Shown piece after piece: positions 48,025 to 59,539 of a stretch of DNA of 64,000 nt (position 1 is its first letter; the number at the start of each line of letters is the position of its first letter). Origin of the DNA: Amblyomma americanum (taxonomy: Eukaryota > Arthropoda > Arachnida > Ixodida > Ixodidae); contig NC_135505.1 in assembly GCF_052857255.1 (NCBI RefSeq), positions 28,705,999 to 28,769,998 on the forward strand, written 5' to 3'. Made by a program: the position numbers and the translations under genes. Under the pieces are notes generated by a model. That model was not told where the DNA came from, searched no databases, and saw only the letters and a list, made by a program, of their open reading frames with translations.

Positions 48025-49111
48025 CTCGCGGTTTGAAAGCCTTATAGGTGAATTAATAGATTAAGTGCATTCAAGTTGTGGCCGCGTTGATTAAAGTGCT
48101 CCGAGACTGCTTTTTGGACATTCTATCCTGTGTGAGAATGGTGGCAATTTGTCTAATGCTCCTTGATTCTTTGGTTTCTTCGATATATTGTTTCTGAAAG
48201 GTTGAACACTCAAATATGTAGATAACAATTGGCGATGTGCAGTTAAAGATAGTCGGTATATCGACGATGAAGTCGCTTCCCGTGCTTCGAACAATAGCGT
48301 AGCGCGGTGTATACTTGCATGTCTTGGTCTAGAGGATGAGGTTTTTGTCGGCGGGGTTCTCTCGTTGTGCCTAGCGTCAAGCAAAACAGTAAAACATCTC
48401 TCTGATTCGTGTTGTGTCTGTATGTCACGCTTAGTGCACTGGGAAGTATGCATACCCAGCAATTCTGGACAAAAAGTTTTCTGAGTGGGAATCCGTTTTT
48501 GAAAACATTTTTTATATAATGTATATTTCAATATAAGATCAATATATCTGCCGATTAACCAACGGCAGTCTTCTATTTTTGTGTCTATTGGCGTTTTTGC
48601 TATCGTCAAAAGGGTTCCTGAAAGGTTTTCATTGGCAGTCTTAACTGTTCGATGCGATGAAAGGAAAAAAAATTAAAAGACTTATTTTGCTACGTATCAG
48701 AATATTGAATCATTACCTTCAATATTATCGTAATAAGAGTGTCTTACAATTTTGCAGTTTTGAAAATTTTGATCTAGAAAACTGGACACGTTCTTGAGGC
48801 GGTCATTGCTAATTGAAATACGGGTAGTATTTCGGGAGAATATTGTTTATATTAGGAAGGGCATTCGAGTACTTAGCTATATGAGTAGGAGGCCGTTGCC
48901 CGTTAGCTTTCTGTCGCATTATGGATAAATTGTCTCGTTTTAGACCGTGTTTTTATTGAAACACATATTTATGAAAGTTCTGGGCATAGCTGTGTCAATT
49001 AAGGTTTTTCTTAGTGAGTGGAGCCGATTTCAAGTGCTCGTGATCATAAGTAAATATTCTTCTGATGCGCGTTGCCTCGTCTACAATTTTGCCTTGTAGA
49101 TTGTACCTTGG
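48025..49111 (-). pseudogene. Penelope-like element: RT C-terminus and GIY-YIG endonuclease
   Basis: On minus the 3' part encodes a GIY-YIG-type endonuclease: a CTSPIVIYIFECS block (about 48226-48206), QYIEET in place of the usual QYIGET, then after a frameshift AVSEHFNQRGHNLNAL at about 48110-48065. Upstream the RT-side remnants include DEATRIRRIF and SAPLTKKNL near 49.0 kb. RT followed by GIY-YIG is the hallmark of Penelope-like elements. Several frameshifts and stops are present. The same element continues beyond the SINE at 49112-49426. Confidence 0.8.
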
Positions 49112-49426
49112 CCCCGCCGCGGTGGCTCAGTGGTTAGGGCGCTCGACTACTGATCCGGAGTTCCCGGGTTCGAACCCGACCGGGGCGGCTGCGTTTTTAT
49201 GGAGGAAAAACGCTAAGGCGCCCGTGTGCTGTGCGATGTCAGTGCACGTTAAAGATCCCCAGGTGGTCGAAATTATTCCGGAGCGCTCCACTACGGCACC
49301 TCCTTCTTCCTTTCTTCTTTCACTCCCTTCCTTATCCCTTCCCTTACGGTGCGGTTCAGGTGTCCAACGATATATGAGACAGATACTGCGCCATTTCCTT
49401 TCCCCAAAAAACCAATTATTATTATT
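49112..49426 (+). mobile_element. Full-length tRNA-derived SINE (Ruka-type) with 14-bp TSD
   Basis: The head has GGTGGCTCAGTGGTTAGGG (A box) and GGGTTCGAACCCG (B box). The body has TATGGAGGAAAAACGC, then GTCAGTGCACGTTAAAGATC and CACCTCCTTCTTCC. The 3' end is CCCCAAAAAACCAATTATT with an (ATT)n tail. It is flanked by perfect 14-bp copies of AGATTGTACCTTGG (49098-49111 and 49427-49440), the signature of LINE-mediated insertion. It is the youngest-looking SINE in the window and defines the family consensus for the others. Confidence 0.95.
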
Positions 49427-49570
49427 AGATTGTACCTTGGGTATTGGCTAGCGAAATCTATGTATTGCTGTCGGTATGTAGGCTTCCTCTAGAGCGCTGG
49501 TTTAACCGGCCGTTTTCTAAACAAACACTGGTATCTGGAAAATGATCTTGCATCCTAGAGCAATGGAAGG
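49427..49570 (-). pseudogene. Penelope-like element, RT portion beyond the SINE
   Basis: The minus frame reads KRPVKPAL, then RKPTYRQQYIDFASQYPRY, and continues through the target site into the segment left of the SINE. The RKPT..QY..F motif is typical of Penelope-like RT. Upstream sequence to about 49.6 kb may also belong to it but is too decayed to follow. Confidence 0.75.
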
Positions 49571-50240
49571 TAAATCTAATGCTTGAGTGAAATGAGTTGG
49601 CGTTCCAAATAATTAAATCTAACCGGAAGAATCTAACTCAAAAGAATTTTACCATAAGAACCAGTTTGAGTACCAACTGGAGCATTCCAGAAAGCATTGG
49701 CTCCTGCATTTACTCGAATGTTTCCTACAAAGCGGCGATATCAAGTATAACCTGCATGCTATCCGCCGAGATAATGGTTTCCTCAATAAATGATTGTATT
49801 ATTCGAGGAATGTGCGGTGTGTCCTGAACGTAGTAAGGATGGATGGATGGAAAACTTTGTTTGATCCTGCAAGTACCTTCTTTACCTTCTTCCTTCTTTT
49901 TTCTTTCTGTACCTTCTTTAAACAATTTCGTATTCTCAAGGTTAATTCCTGTTCTCTTTTCAAATTTTTGTGTATATGCAAAAATATCCTTGTATCAAGT
50001 CACGAACCTATAATAAAAGCTTTAGGTATTCCTCAATACACGCCAGCCCGCAATTTGCGATATCACTTACTCTGGAGTCAATTGTTTTGCCTGACCATCT
50101 ATCACGAGGCTTAATATAATGGCCACTTAACGTACTGGCAAAAATTATGTGGATTTAGAAGATGTCACTAAACAAGTTATCTTTATAGTTATGTATTTTT
50201 GAAATCATTATCACAACAGTATAAAAAAGCATTCTACACG
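49571..50240. other. Unassigned DNA with a GGATGGATGG LINE-tail-like word
   Basis: ATGGATGGATGGAAAAC at about 49841 followed by TTTGTTTGATCCTGC resembles a minus-strand LINE 3' tail (CATCCATCC repeat). It is too short to classify. No gene is seen. Confidence 0.3.
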
Positions 50241-50248
50241 CTTGTCAA

Positions 50249-50680
50249 TTATAGACTGAGCCCCCGGTAAACCCATTTGCTTATGGATGATGCACTGCCG
50301 CGAGTTCGTGCTGAGTGGAACACGAACAGGTCGATGTTTTCAGTTCTGCAGGACAGAACATAGCGGCCGTGGTCAGCGAACTCAGTGCGAGGAGCGTATT
50401 GGCACACAATGATGTTTTTTAAGATAAACTCAGACACATCCGTTACGTCGCTTGTTCGAAATGCACTTTTGAAGTAATGCAGATTCGCATTGCCATTTGG
50501 GATATTGTTGAACAAGTAGACGGATGCGGACGTTGCAAAATGGAGAAGGCCGAAGCCATAGCTTTGAAAAGGTTCCATGTCTACAACAAAGCGCTGCAGA
50601 AGACTGGCAGGCGACATGAAGGGCCTCTTCGTGCGTTCTGATAGGTCACAATCGCCTACATTTAACACCAAGGTTTTCAA
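50249..50680 (-). CDS. Unclassified exon-like open segment, 143 codons
   Basis: The minus strand is open for 432 bp, ending in a stop at about 50249. The product looks globular, with an MEPFQSYGFGLLHFATSAS block, NIPNGNANLHYFKSAF, then FILKNIIVCQYAPRTEF and RYVLSCRTENIDLFVFHSA. I do not recognise the family. A TTAAATGTAG/GCGATT sequence near its start could be a splice acceptor, which would make it a terminal exon of a host gene transcribed leftwards. No partner exon or nearby polyadenylation signal was found. Alternatives are a transposon fragment or a chance frame. Confidence 0.35.
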   Translation of the reverse strand: MKTLVLNVGDCDLSERTKRPFMSPASLLQRFVVDMEPFQSYGFGLLHFATSASVYLFNNIPNGNANLHYFKSAFRTSDVTDVSEFILKNIIVCQYAPRTEFADHGRYVLSCRTENIDLFVFHSARTRGSASSISKWVYRGLSL

Positions 50681-50699
50681 TCAAAACCAATTCAAAATA

Positions 50700-51270
50700 A
50701 ACGGCTGTGGACACGAGCTTACGTACACGACGCACATAAGTGTCCGTCTGGCACCCGATCCTTGAGTTCGTCTAGGACAGAACAACGTGGCCTTTTAGAG
50801 TGAAGAACAGTAGCGGAGGCCCATCAAAGCTAAGGCTGAGGCAGGAGAGAAAGCTATTGTCGATGCAATTACTCCCCCTTTGTCTTCACCCACAGATGAG
50901 TACCGGAGAGATACAGGTGTTATTTACTTTGATCTTTAAGGCGCCGGTAAACGTCATTCATAATTTCAGACCACCTGCCAAATGCACTCTATCTCTGTGT
51001 AACTCCCCAGTTATTTTATTCCCCTAATGCGAATCTGCGCTAAGACCTGGCCTAAGTAAATATATATCTTTACTACTTCTAGCACTCAAGAACATGTATT
51101 TTGGGGGGCGGATCAGAGATTCTAGGCTCTACCTAAGAAGTTGGAAGAATGAGTCTTTGCGCTATTTGTCTACGATTCTGACGAGGTTCAATATAGCTAG
51201 GAGACAAGGCATGGTATCTGTTTCACCAAGATAAGACGGCTACACAGGCTAGCGAGACCGGCAGTCAGCT
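50700..51270. other. Unassigned DNA
   Basis: Possibly the decayed downstream part of the Ty3 fragment to its right, but no motif is strong enough to say so. Confidence 0.3.
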
Positions 51271-51279
51271 TCTTGGTGG

Positions 51280-51960
51280 AAACGCTGTGACTTCCTCCTG
51301 GGGTTTTTGTTCATTCTTGGAGACAAAGTGGCCATGGACAAAGGCGAGAGGTAGGATCTTTTAGTGAAGAGAGCCTACAATGAGTGGTGTTGTTCATCAC
51401 AATAAAGAAAGAAAAGATGATTCGGCAGTGCCTAAATTTCGCGACTCCTCGTGTCTTTGTAAATAAACTAGCGCTCAGCAAATTATTAATTTCCTCGGCC
51501 GTGGAAAGTGTCCTGGTCGTAACTTTGGAGGCGTTGAGCAAGGAGGGTGGCGATCCCTTATCCGTAGGCGTCGATGCACACTTCAGTGACAGCCGATGAT
51601 TTGAAACTTGTCAGAATTGAAGGAGTGGTAGGCACCTTTACGAGCTAAGAAAATGCGTTCTCCTGAGCAGGGCTGAAGTTATATGCTGTCTTTTTTTAAG
51701 GGGGTCCGTGAGGGGACGAGTGATGCTCGCAAATTATTTGACAAAGCGGCCGAAATACGAGATCGGCAAGATCGGGGTGTACACCAGGGGAACAATGTAT
51801 TGACGGGGACTGAAATTGTATTTTGACTAGCTGAACTACATCCCGGCTCCACGGAACACAGAAAGAAAGCTCCTGAGCCATCGCAGGTGCATTTGAGAAG
51901 CAAGCGACACAACCACAACGACGTGAATGTTGCAGAGGCAGGAGGGCCATTTAAAGGTAT
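51280..51960 (-). pseudogene. Decayed Ty3/gypsy-type RT-RNase H fragment
   Basis: On minus, blocks in different frames follow the order expected for the RT/RNase H junction: SYFGRFVK (stop) FASITRPLTDPLKK at about 51750-51690, then TEVCIDAYG and IATLLAQRLQSYDQD at about 51590-51510, then RGVAKFRH and CRLSSLKDPTSRL at about 51440-51340. Each change of frame is a small indel. This is much older than the Ty3 copy at 17.5-20.6 kb and covers the region that copy has lost. Confidence 0.75.
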
Positions 51961-51964
51961 CAAG

Positions 51965-53350
51965 AAGGAAATTTGTAATTTATTTTAAGATAGCTGGCGT
52001 CTTCACAGGCCGAAGCGCATTGAGGATAGAAGACGCTAGAGATGATGATGACAGTCTTTCTGCTTTCTTGGTCATCAGCAGAAATTTGCCAATACCTGTA
52101 CCGAAGATTGATGCAACAAGACATTTTGCTCCACGGAGGCACTACGGAGCTGCGGATCGAGATAAACGTAATTTTGGTTATTTTGTTGTCGATAAAGAGC
52201 GCAGTTTTCTTTTTTACCAGGACGTCTGCTGAGCGCCAAGTTCTCGATGGTGTCTCAATGATGAATTTATGAGGCATATTTTTTCATCTTCCCCTTTGAT
52301 CGCAACGTTATGTGCTTAGCTCAACGTCATAGACTTTCAGTTTTAAAGGGCGTATCTGTGACATAAGCGGTACTAATATAGTGTTCTATAAATATTTTGT
52401 GGGCATAATACATAAGAAAGTGTGCTTAGAATATTGACGCTCATGATAACCCCTATTGCAAATAGTTTTACCCGTAGGAATCGTATTAGGAAAAATATTC
52501 TGCCCTTCTAGAGAAAACACCCCTTTTCCTGCAACGGCGGTATATATTATCAAATCTGTTGTTTTACACCAGGCCGTACAAAAAGACGCCCTAAAAGACG
52601 TAAACTTCATACAGGTGTAAAGACACTTTTAAGAAAGCTTTACGAAGCACATATTATGAACATTTTAGAAGAGAGGAACCAATTTTTAAATGTAAAATGT
52701 AGCAATTCGTCCATATATTTTTCAGTGCGCACATACCAGAAACATATCCTTTCAGCGTCAAAAACAGCAACTATGAGCTAACTCTTTCCTTTCTTAAAGA
52801 ATCGGTAGAGACAAGTTACGTCAGCTCTCACACATGTATAGATTGCCGAAAATTTTTTTCCTTCAAGGAAAGACTCGAATCAGGATCAACCAGTTTGTTG
52901 TGCGACCATAGCCTCTGATTCAGGTGCCTGTTCGCTTGGTCTGTACATGCCTACTGCCCCACGAATGCGAAACGTTGCAGACTCTCTGACACGTGGCAAC
53001 AAGCCCTCGTCGCATTGGTGAGAGCTCCTACATCCCAGCCCCATAGGGCCAGGAAGACCCCCCCCCCCCTCCGCATTATGTTGTGCCTCCTTTCATACCT
53101 TGTGCGTTTGGCCAATGTGGCCACGAGACCACAGCGTAACCCGCAACATATCGATACATTTTCCGTTCCCTGACGAAAACGGAGTACAGAGAGTAGATTA
53201 TAGTCTAACTGAGCAGAGTATAGAAAACACATATTAATGAAATTAATGAAATTCTAGGGATATAGTTGAAGGTCTTGAGAGTACGTCATCCAAGAAAGCG
53301 CTCGCCTGATGCGTGAAGTTCAATAAAACGGAGAGTTGAGCGAGTTGGTA
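51965..53350. other. Unassigned DNA with a 12-C run
   Basis: A run of 12 C lies at 53058-53069. Open frames here (for example 52951-53232 minus) show no motif I recognise. Confidence 0.35.
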
Positions 53351-53355
53351 CATAC

Positions 53356-53454
53356 TGCTGGGAATAACAGCGCGTAGACTAGGGACAAAGAAAGCGCCGG
53401 TCCTGTTGTCTTCTTCTTTCTTTGTCCCTCGTCTACGCGCTGTTATTCCCAGCA
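53356..53454. repeat. Near-perfect hairpin, 39-bp arms, 21-nt loop
   Basis: The left arm 53356-53394 (TGCTGGGAATAACAGCGCGT then AGACTAGGGACAAAGAAAG) matches the reverse complement of 53416-53454 at 38 of 39 positions. The loop is 53395-53415. The right arm ends CCCAGCATG, like the second hairpin at 62975-63090. Confidence 0.95.
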
Positions 53455-53459
53455 TGATG

Positions 53460-54825
53460 CGTGAAGACCTGAGCAGATTTTTGAAATCATCAGGCCCGAG
53501 ACAATGCTGCACGGTAGTCTTGGGCGGTTTGAAGCTGGTTCAAGGCGTCATCTGCTGTTCCCTTCAACACATGGCTGCCTTTCGTATTTTAAGATATCTT
53601 GTGGTCAACACAGTGACAGAGGAGCAACACGTGCTAAATATAAGATACATACGAATCCGTCTATATTTGAGCGTGGGCAGAAAGGTCTTTCTTCAGGGCA
53701 AGCTATCAACGGAGTGGATTTGCAAAGAGGGCGCGTAGTTTTAATGCAGACATTTCTTGGATCATGAGGGGTGTCATCAGAAACTGCGGACAGGCGCTTT
53801 GGACAGAGGTTGTGAACAGAGCGTGTCCGCATGAAGTGAATAAAACTAATCAAGTTTAGTGACTGCACAGATGTCTCAGAAGCTCATCTTCGAATTATGT
53901 ACAGGTAAACTGTGTTCCGGAAAATTTGCTTCGCGCTTGGAGCGCGGTCGTAGCGCCATCATCCGGGGCCATAGACTTCCTTACCATTACCTAGAGGGAA
54001 AGCTGGCACCCCGTCAATGGGAGTTTGCAAGGAGATTTTTTAAGACCACCTCAGCCATTATAGGCCCTCTAATCATCATCGGACGGAGAGCCACCGACTG
54101 CAGAACCAAAATTTTGGCAAAAACATAATGCAAAAATAAACGGTGTTCGATAAACAAGAATGCCCTAACATTCAATATACTGTCTATAAATTGCAAAAAA
54201 CGAGCAGAAACGCCTGTAAATGCAAAATTTGCCCAAAGCAAGAGATAGCTTGGTCTCCTATTGGCGAAGTATTGCACACCACAGAAACTAATAATTTGAG
54301 CTTAACAGGCCCACTTTTAATAGGAAATATGTTTTTGAAAAATTCTGTTGCTTAAACACATTAACAGTTTCTTAATGGCATTTTGGAAAAGAAAAACAAT
54401 TTATTGGCGTCGTTTGCTGTTGTGTTTTCGCTACTACAGCTTTTACACACTGCGTTCGCGCCAAAGTTGTCTGCGCTTGAGGCGCGCCTTAGACGGAATG
54501 GGACAGCTCAGTAACGCCACTCTGGGTTCTTGAAAAAATCCGACTGTCCAGCACTAAGCAACTCACCGGCCCATGATGCTTTGAGCGTCCATGGTGGCAG
54601 AGTTGCAGCGCCGTAAGCTTTCTCTCGAGTTAAAAATAAGACACTCTATGCCCGGGACCCACTGGAACCCCCGCTCGCAATGTACGGCGCTGTACAGCAG
54701 AGGACTTCCGCGTAGGCGCGCGTAGGCAAGCGCGTAGGAACCAGTGTAGAGAAGGAAGAACTAAGATCAAAGAGACGATGGGACCATAGGAGAAGAAATA
54801 GACACGGGCGCCAGGGCCAAGTTAA
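53460..54825. other. Unassigned DNA
   Basis: No recognised gene. The stretch ends at the inferred 5' region of the LINE that follows. A CpG-richer bit at 54.60-54.80 kb may be the LINE 5' UTR. Confidence 0.35.
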
Positions 54826-57800
54826 TTCAGATGTAAGTTTTATTAACATGCATGGTGGCAGAATAGACAGAAATGGGAGGAAATAGAAGACCTCTTAGGC
54901 AGGAGGAATTAATGGTATATGGTTTAGTGGAAACGCATCTTAGAGACATGGAGCAACCATCCTGTAACCCAGACTACGCAGGAGAATATTGCAATAGAAC
55001 AGAGGTTAGCAAAAAGGGGGGTGGAGTTCGGGCATTCATTCATAAAAGTATGAATTTTCAAAGGGTTTAACTGGGATGCAAGGAACATTTATGACCAAAA
55101 GGAAAAGTGGCAGGGAAGCAAACACTCCTTGGCTTTGTATACCTGTTGACAAGATTTAATGCCAAAGAGGAAAACAGGAAAATGTTAGAATGTATTGCAA
55201 GCGACATTGATGAGCTAGGAGGGCAGGGCGAGATAATTATATTAGGCAACATGAACGCACAGATAGACGTGGATGGGTACACAGATTCAACAGGAAGCAT
55301 GCTGCTGGACATGTGTGACAGGCATGATTTAGTGTTATGCAAAAGTATCTAGAAGTGTGAAGGGCTCATAACATGGGAGGCAGGGAGTCTGCACTCGACG
55401 ATAGATTATGCACTAATGTCACAGAGGATGTAGAGTAGATTAGGAGCAATGAGCATAGATGAACATGGTACCAGAAGTCTAGGTAGTGACCACAAGCGTA
55501 TCAAGTTGAGTTTCAGAAGAGAAACCAATGTAGGACTGAAGCGAGATGAGCAATCAGGGGGGAATTTTTACTCGGAAAAGCAATTGCAAGTAGCAGCGAA
55601 ACAAATTCACAAAGTAATTTTTGAGCATAATAAAACAGAATGGACTTGTGCTACATTAACTCGATTACTTGAGCTAGAGCTGGCTAAGGTGCGAGTCAAG
55701 CCAAAAGAAAAAAAGACGCAAACCCAAGAGTTGGTGGGATGAGGAGGTCAAGAAGGCAATAGAGAAACGTCAGGAGGCGCAAAGGAAACGCATATATTTC
55801 AAAAAGAGGGGAACCAGAAGCTGAAGTAGACAGAAAATGGGATACCTTTATAAAGTGTAGAAGGGAAGCTTCCAATTTGATTAATGAGAAAATAAGAAGA
55901 AGGAGTGCCCAATGTATGTCAAAAGTAAATAAAAGGATAGAAAGGCAGCTCAGATATTCTGAAAACATGTAAATATGATGAGTAATAAGACTAGGCTAGA
56001 GCAAAGGTTTATTGATACAGACCAGGGTATTCGACTAGAAGGGGATGAAACAATGAAACAAATAGGCACAAGAATGACAAAAAATTTAAAGAAAGAAAAG
56101 TGGCACATAATTTATAGCAAGAGGATAGACCAGTTACTCCAATTGCTTCACTTGAGCAAAGAGAGTGGGAAAAGGCAGAGAAGAAGGTTCCTAGTGGCAA
56201 GTCACTATGACCAGATGGTATTCCGATTATGTTAATAAAGAAGCTGGGACAAAAATCTAAGCAAACATTAATACAGGTAGTGAATAAAATGATAGTGGAT
56301 TGGAAAGTCCCCAATGAATGGCTATTAAGTAGAATCAACATGATATATAGGGGAAAGGGGGAGAAAGCCGATGTAAGTAACTACTGTCCCATAACAGTGA
56401 CATCTGTGGTTTACAGGGTGCTGATGCAGATTATAAAGGACAGATTGCAAGCTTGGATGAAGAACGAGGGGGTACTAGGGGAGCTAGAAAATGGGTTCTG
56501 GAAACAAAGAAAGTTGGAGGACAATCTGTTTTCAATGATGCAGTGTATAGAGATTGCCTAAAAGTGACACTGGCCCCTGTGGCTAGCATTTCTGGATATT
56601 ACGGGAGCACACGACAACGTTATTCAAGAATACTTGTGGGGCATACTGGGTACATTGGGTGTGGAAGATGGAGTAATAATCTTTTAAAACATATATATAA
56701 AGGTAACAGAGTGCTCATAAAATAAGGAAAAAATGTGTCACAGCTTTTAGAGATACAGCGGGGGCTTAGGCAAGGATATCCTCTGCATCCTTTGTTGTTC
56801 ATGTTGCACCTGCAAGGGTTGGAGACCAAGCTAGAGAGGAGTGGACTAGGCTTCAACCTTTCTTTTTTCAAGCAAGAGGAATTCATTAAACAGTCATTAC
56901 CGGGACTAATATACGCGGGTGATATAGTGCTAATGCCTTAAAACAAGGAAGACTTGCAGAAGTTGATAGACTTATGGGGTACAGAGAGAGATAGATTAGG
57001 CTTCAAGTTTAGAAAGAAAAAATCTGCGGTCATGATATTTAATGATGAGGGCGGCGAGCATAGAATACAGGAGTTCATGCTAGATGTAGTGGATGAGTAA
57101 AAGTATATTGGGGTGTGGATAAATAACTGTGCTGAGTATCTGACAGAGCATGAAAAATATGTAATGAATAAAGCTAGTAGAAATGCAGCTGTCATGAAAA
57201 ATAGAGCACTGTGGAATTAAAATAGGAATGAAGTGGTAAGAGGGATCTGAAAAAGGGGTGATGGTTCCTAGCCTGACTTTCGGCAATGCGGTCCTGTGCA
57301 TGAGTCCAGATGTTCAAGCAAGGTTAGGAATTAAACAACGTGGCGTAGGGAGGCTAGCTTTGGGAACACATTGCAATACACCAAATCAGGGGTTACTGGG
57401 CGATATGGGATGGACGTCGTTCGAGAGCAGAGACGCTAGCAGTAAGATAGCATTTGAGAAGCGATTGAGAAAACTGGGGGAAAAGCAGTGGGCTAGGAAA
57501 GTTTTCAGATACCTGTACGTAAGGAATGTTGATACAAAATGGAGAAAGCGAGCTAGAAATCTGACAAGCAAATATCTGGACAGCAGTAGGAGGCAAATCA
57601 GGAATTGTCGGTTAAGAAAAGGGTTAAAGAAACAGAGAGAGCTCTGTGGAAAACAGGGATGCTGACGAAATCGGCACTGGGAACATACAGGATCTTTAAG
57701 CAGGAAATTGCCAAAGAAAATATCTATGATTATTGTAGGGGAAGCTCTTTGTTGTTTGAGGCCAGGATGGTAGTTTTCCGGAGTAAGATGTATAGAGTCA

Positions 57801-57973
57801 GGCACCACGAGGTAGACATGTTGTGCGTTCCGTGCGGAGTGGAGGAGGAAACGGCTGGACATTTGATACTTTTCTGTAAAGGGCTTCACCCTACAGTGGA
57901 AAGCAGCGGGGCTGATTTATCCAAGGCAATAGGGTTTAAGGACAGTGAAGGGAAAGTATATTTTAGCGGGTAG
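54826..57973 (+). pseudogene. APE-type LINE polyprotein, nearly full length
   Basis: In order: AP endonuclease with MVYGLVETHLRDME (54.91 kb), EIIILGNMNAQID (55.23 kb), STIDYALMS and LGSDHKRIKL (55.49 kb). RT follows with IPIMLIKKLGQKSKQ, SNYCPITVTSVVYRV (56.37 kb), ENGFWKQRKLEDNLFS, RGLRQGYPLHPLLF (56.76 kb) and an altered catalytic box reading YAGD instead of YADD (56.91 kb). The C terminus has a CX2CX8HX4C finger (LCVPCGVEEETAGHLILFC) at about 57.82-57.88 kb. There is no RNase H. Stops and frameshifts occur about every 300 bp. The clade is not assigned. Confidence 0.88.
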
Positions 57974-58112
57974 AAGTAGCCAAGCGAAGGTTATCTGACT
58001 GGTGGCTAAAATCAAGACAAGAGTAAAATTTCATAAGGCATGGCTAGGTGGCTTGAGCCACCACCCCATTTAAAGGGTTCAGCCTTATTCATCCATCCAT
58101 ATCCGTCCATGA
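57974..58112 (+). other. LINE 3' UTR with CATCCATCCAT tail
   Basis: GGCTTGAGCCACCACCCC then AGCCTTATTCATCCATCCAT marks the 3' end. The tail is a short tetranucleotide run instead of poly(A). Confidence 0.7.
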
Positions 58113-58720
58113 AGGAGGCGAGATGGCGGACGCTTATGAGCCAGGAAGGACGCGCAATAAGAGATATGCTTTCACCTTACTGCAAAGAAGCAGATTAAAG
58201 TGCATCCCTGTAATTTAGTTATGTCGCAACTAGTTATGCGTATCGTACCAAAGCCTCGCTGTAGCTGTGAGGTAGAATAGACCGAAAATATATATGAGCT
58301 CAATAGCCTTTCACCGCCGCAGCGCTCGCGCCATCGAAGCGAGGCTCACGAGTCGTTCTAATCGCAATTGCTTTGGCTCACTTAAAACATACAGGTTTTT
58401 CGCTTTTCCTTTTCAGTTAAGCAGAAGCTTGACTGGACGCTGACACAACTTCCTAACGCCCCGTCGTTCTTGCTTTCAACTTCGCGCAAATAAACTTTCA
58501 GTTGTTCTTCTGTGTTCACGCAATTTTGGCTTTCCTGTCACTCCTGCAGTAATGTGAACTTTCTGTACTGTAACCGTTGTTCAAAATTTGAGAGACTCTT
58601 CTTGACAACCCCTAGAATTGTAGTAGAGCCGCGCACGATGGATCGCCTCTTTATTAGCATAGTGCTGTGGCTTGAGGTCTGAAGAACAATAACACATGAT
58701 TCAGCATGCAGGAGCAACGA
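58113..58720. other. Unassigned DNA
   Basis: Nothing recognised up to the next SINE head. Confidence 0.35.
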
Positions 58721-58726
58721 ACAGGA

Positions 58727-58795
58727 TCGTAGATCCGGGCCAGCAGCCGAGCGCCGTAACCACTCAGCCACCGCGGCGGCCACTAAGCAGATGAA
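58727..58795 (-). mobile_element. SINE head fragment (Ruka-type)
   Basis: On minus: CCGCGGTGGCTGAGTGGTTA then CGGCGCTCGGCTGCTGG and CCCGGATCTACGATCC, the tRNA-like head of the family with a degraded B box. The body is missing. Confidence 0.75.
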
Positions 58796-58869
58796 ATACA
58801 AAGCATGATCAATGAGTTGGCCAGGCAGACTAGAATGGTGGGTGTAAAAATTAACATGCGGTAAACCAA

Positions 58870-59535
58870 AGTAATGTTCAACAGTCTAGGAAAGGAACAA
58901 CAGTTCACGATTGGTAGCGAAATGCTGAAAGCGGTAAAGGAATAACGTCTACTTGGGGCAGGTAGTGACCGCTGATCCGGATCATGAGAGGGAAATAACT
59001 AGAAGAATCAGAATAGGTTGGAGCACATAGGACAGGTTCTCTGAGACCATGAATGGCAGATTTTCAGTATCTCTCCAAAAATTATCCAACAGCTCTATCT
59101 TATTGGTACTCACCTACGGTGCAGAAACGTGGAGGCTAATGAAAAGGAGTCAGCTCAAGTTAAGGACAACGTAGCGAACTATCTAAAGAAAAATGATAGG
59201 TGTAGCGTTAGGAGACCGAAAGCGGGCAGAGTGAGTGAGGGAACAAACGCGGGTTAATGACTTCCTAATCGAAATCAAGAGGAAGAAATGAGCTCGGGCA
59301 GGGCATGCAATCCGAAGGCAAGATAACCGCTGGTCCTCAAGGGTAACGGAGTGGATTCCAAGACATGGAAAGCGTAGTAGCAGGGTACGGCACAAAGTTA
59401 GATAGGCGGAAGAGATTAAGAATTTCGCATGCATACGTTGGACGCAGCTGGCAATGGACAAGCTTAAATGAGGATACATGGGGAGGCCTTTGTTCTGCAG
59501 CGGGTGTAATCAGGCTGATGGTGATGATGGTGATG
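58870..59535 (+). mobile_element. RTE-like LINE 3' fragment, longest copy of the 3' half
   Basis: On plus the C-terminal RT region includes FTIGSEMLKAVKE, then a TYGAETWRLMK-like block at about 59.11 kb, the DRKRAE block at 59.22 kb, GRAGHA, and the GNGVDSKTWKA-type tail. It ends AATCAGGCTGATGGTGATGA. It overlaps the four shorter 3' copies and extends about 270 bp further 5'. Several frameshifts and stops are present. Confidence 0.8.
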
Positions 59536-59539
59536 AACT

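Noticed and set aside
53295..53470. Hammerhead ribozyme, because of two TGATGCGTGAAG words beside the hairpin
   Set aside because: The conserved CUGAUGA and GAAA core arrangement is not present.
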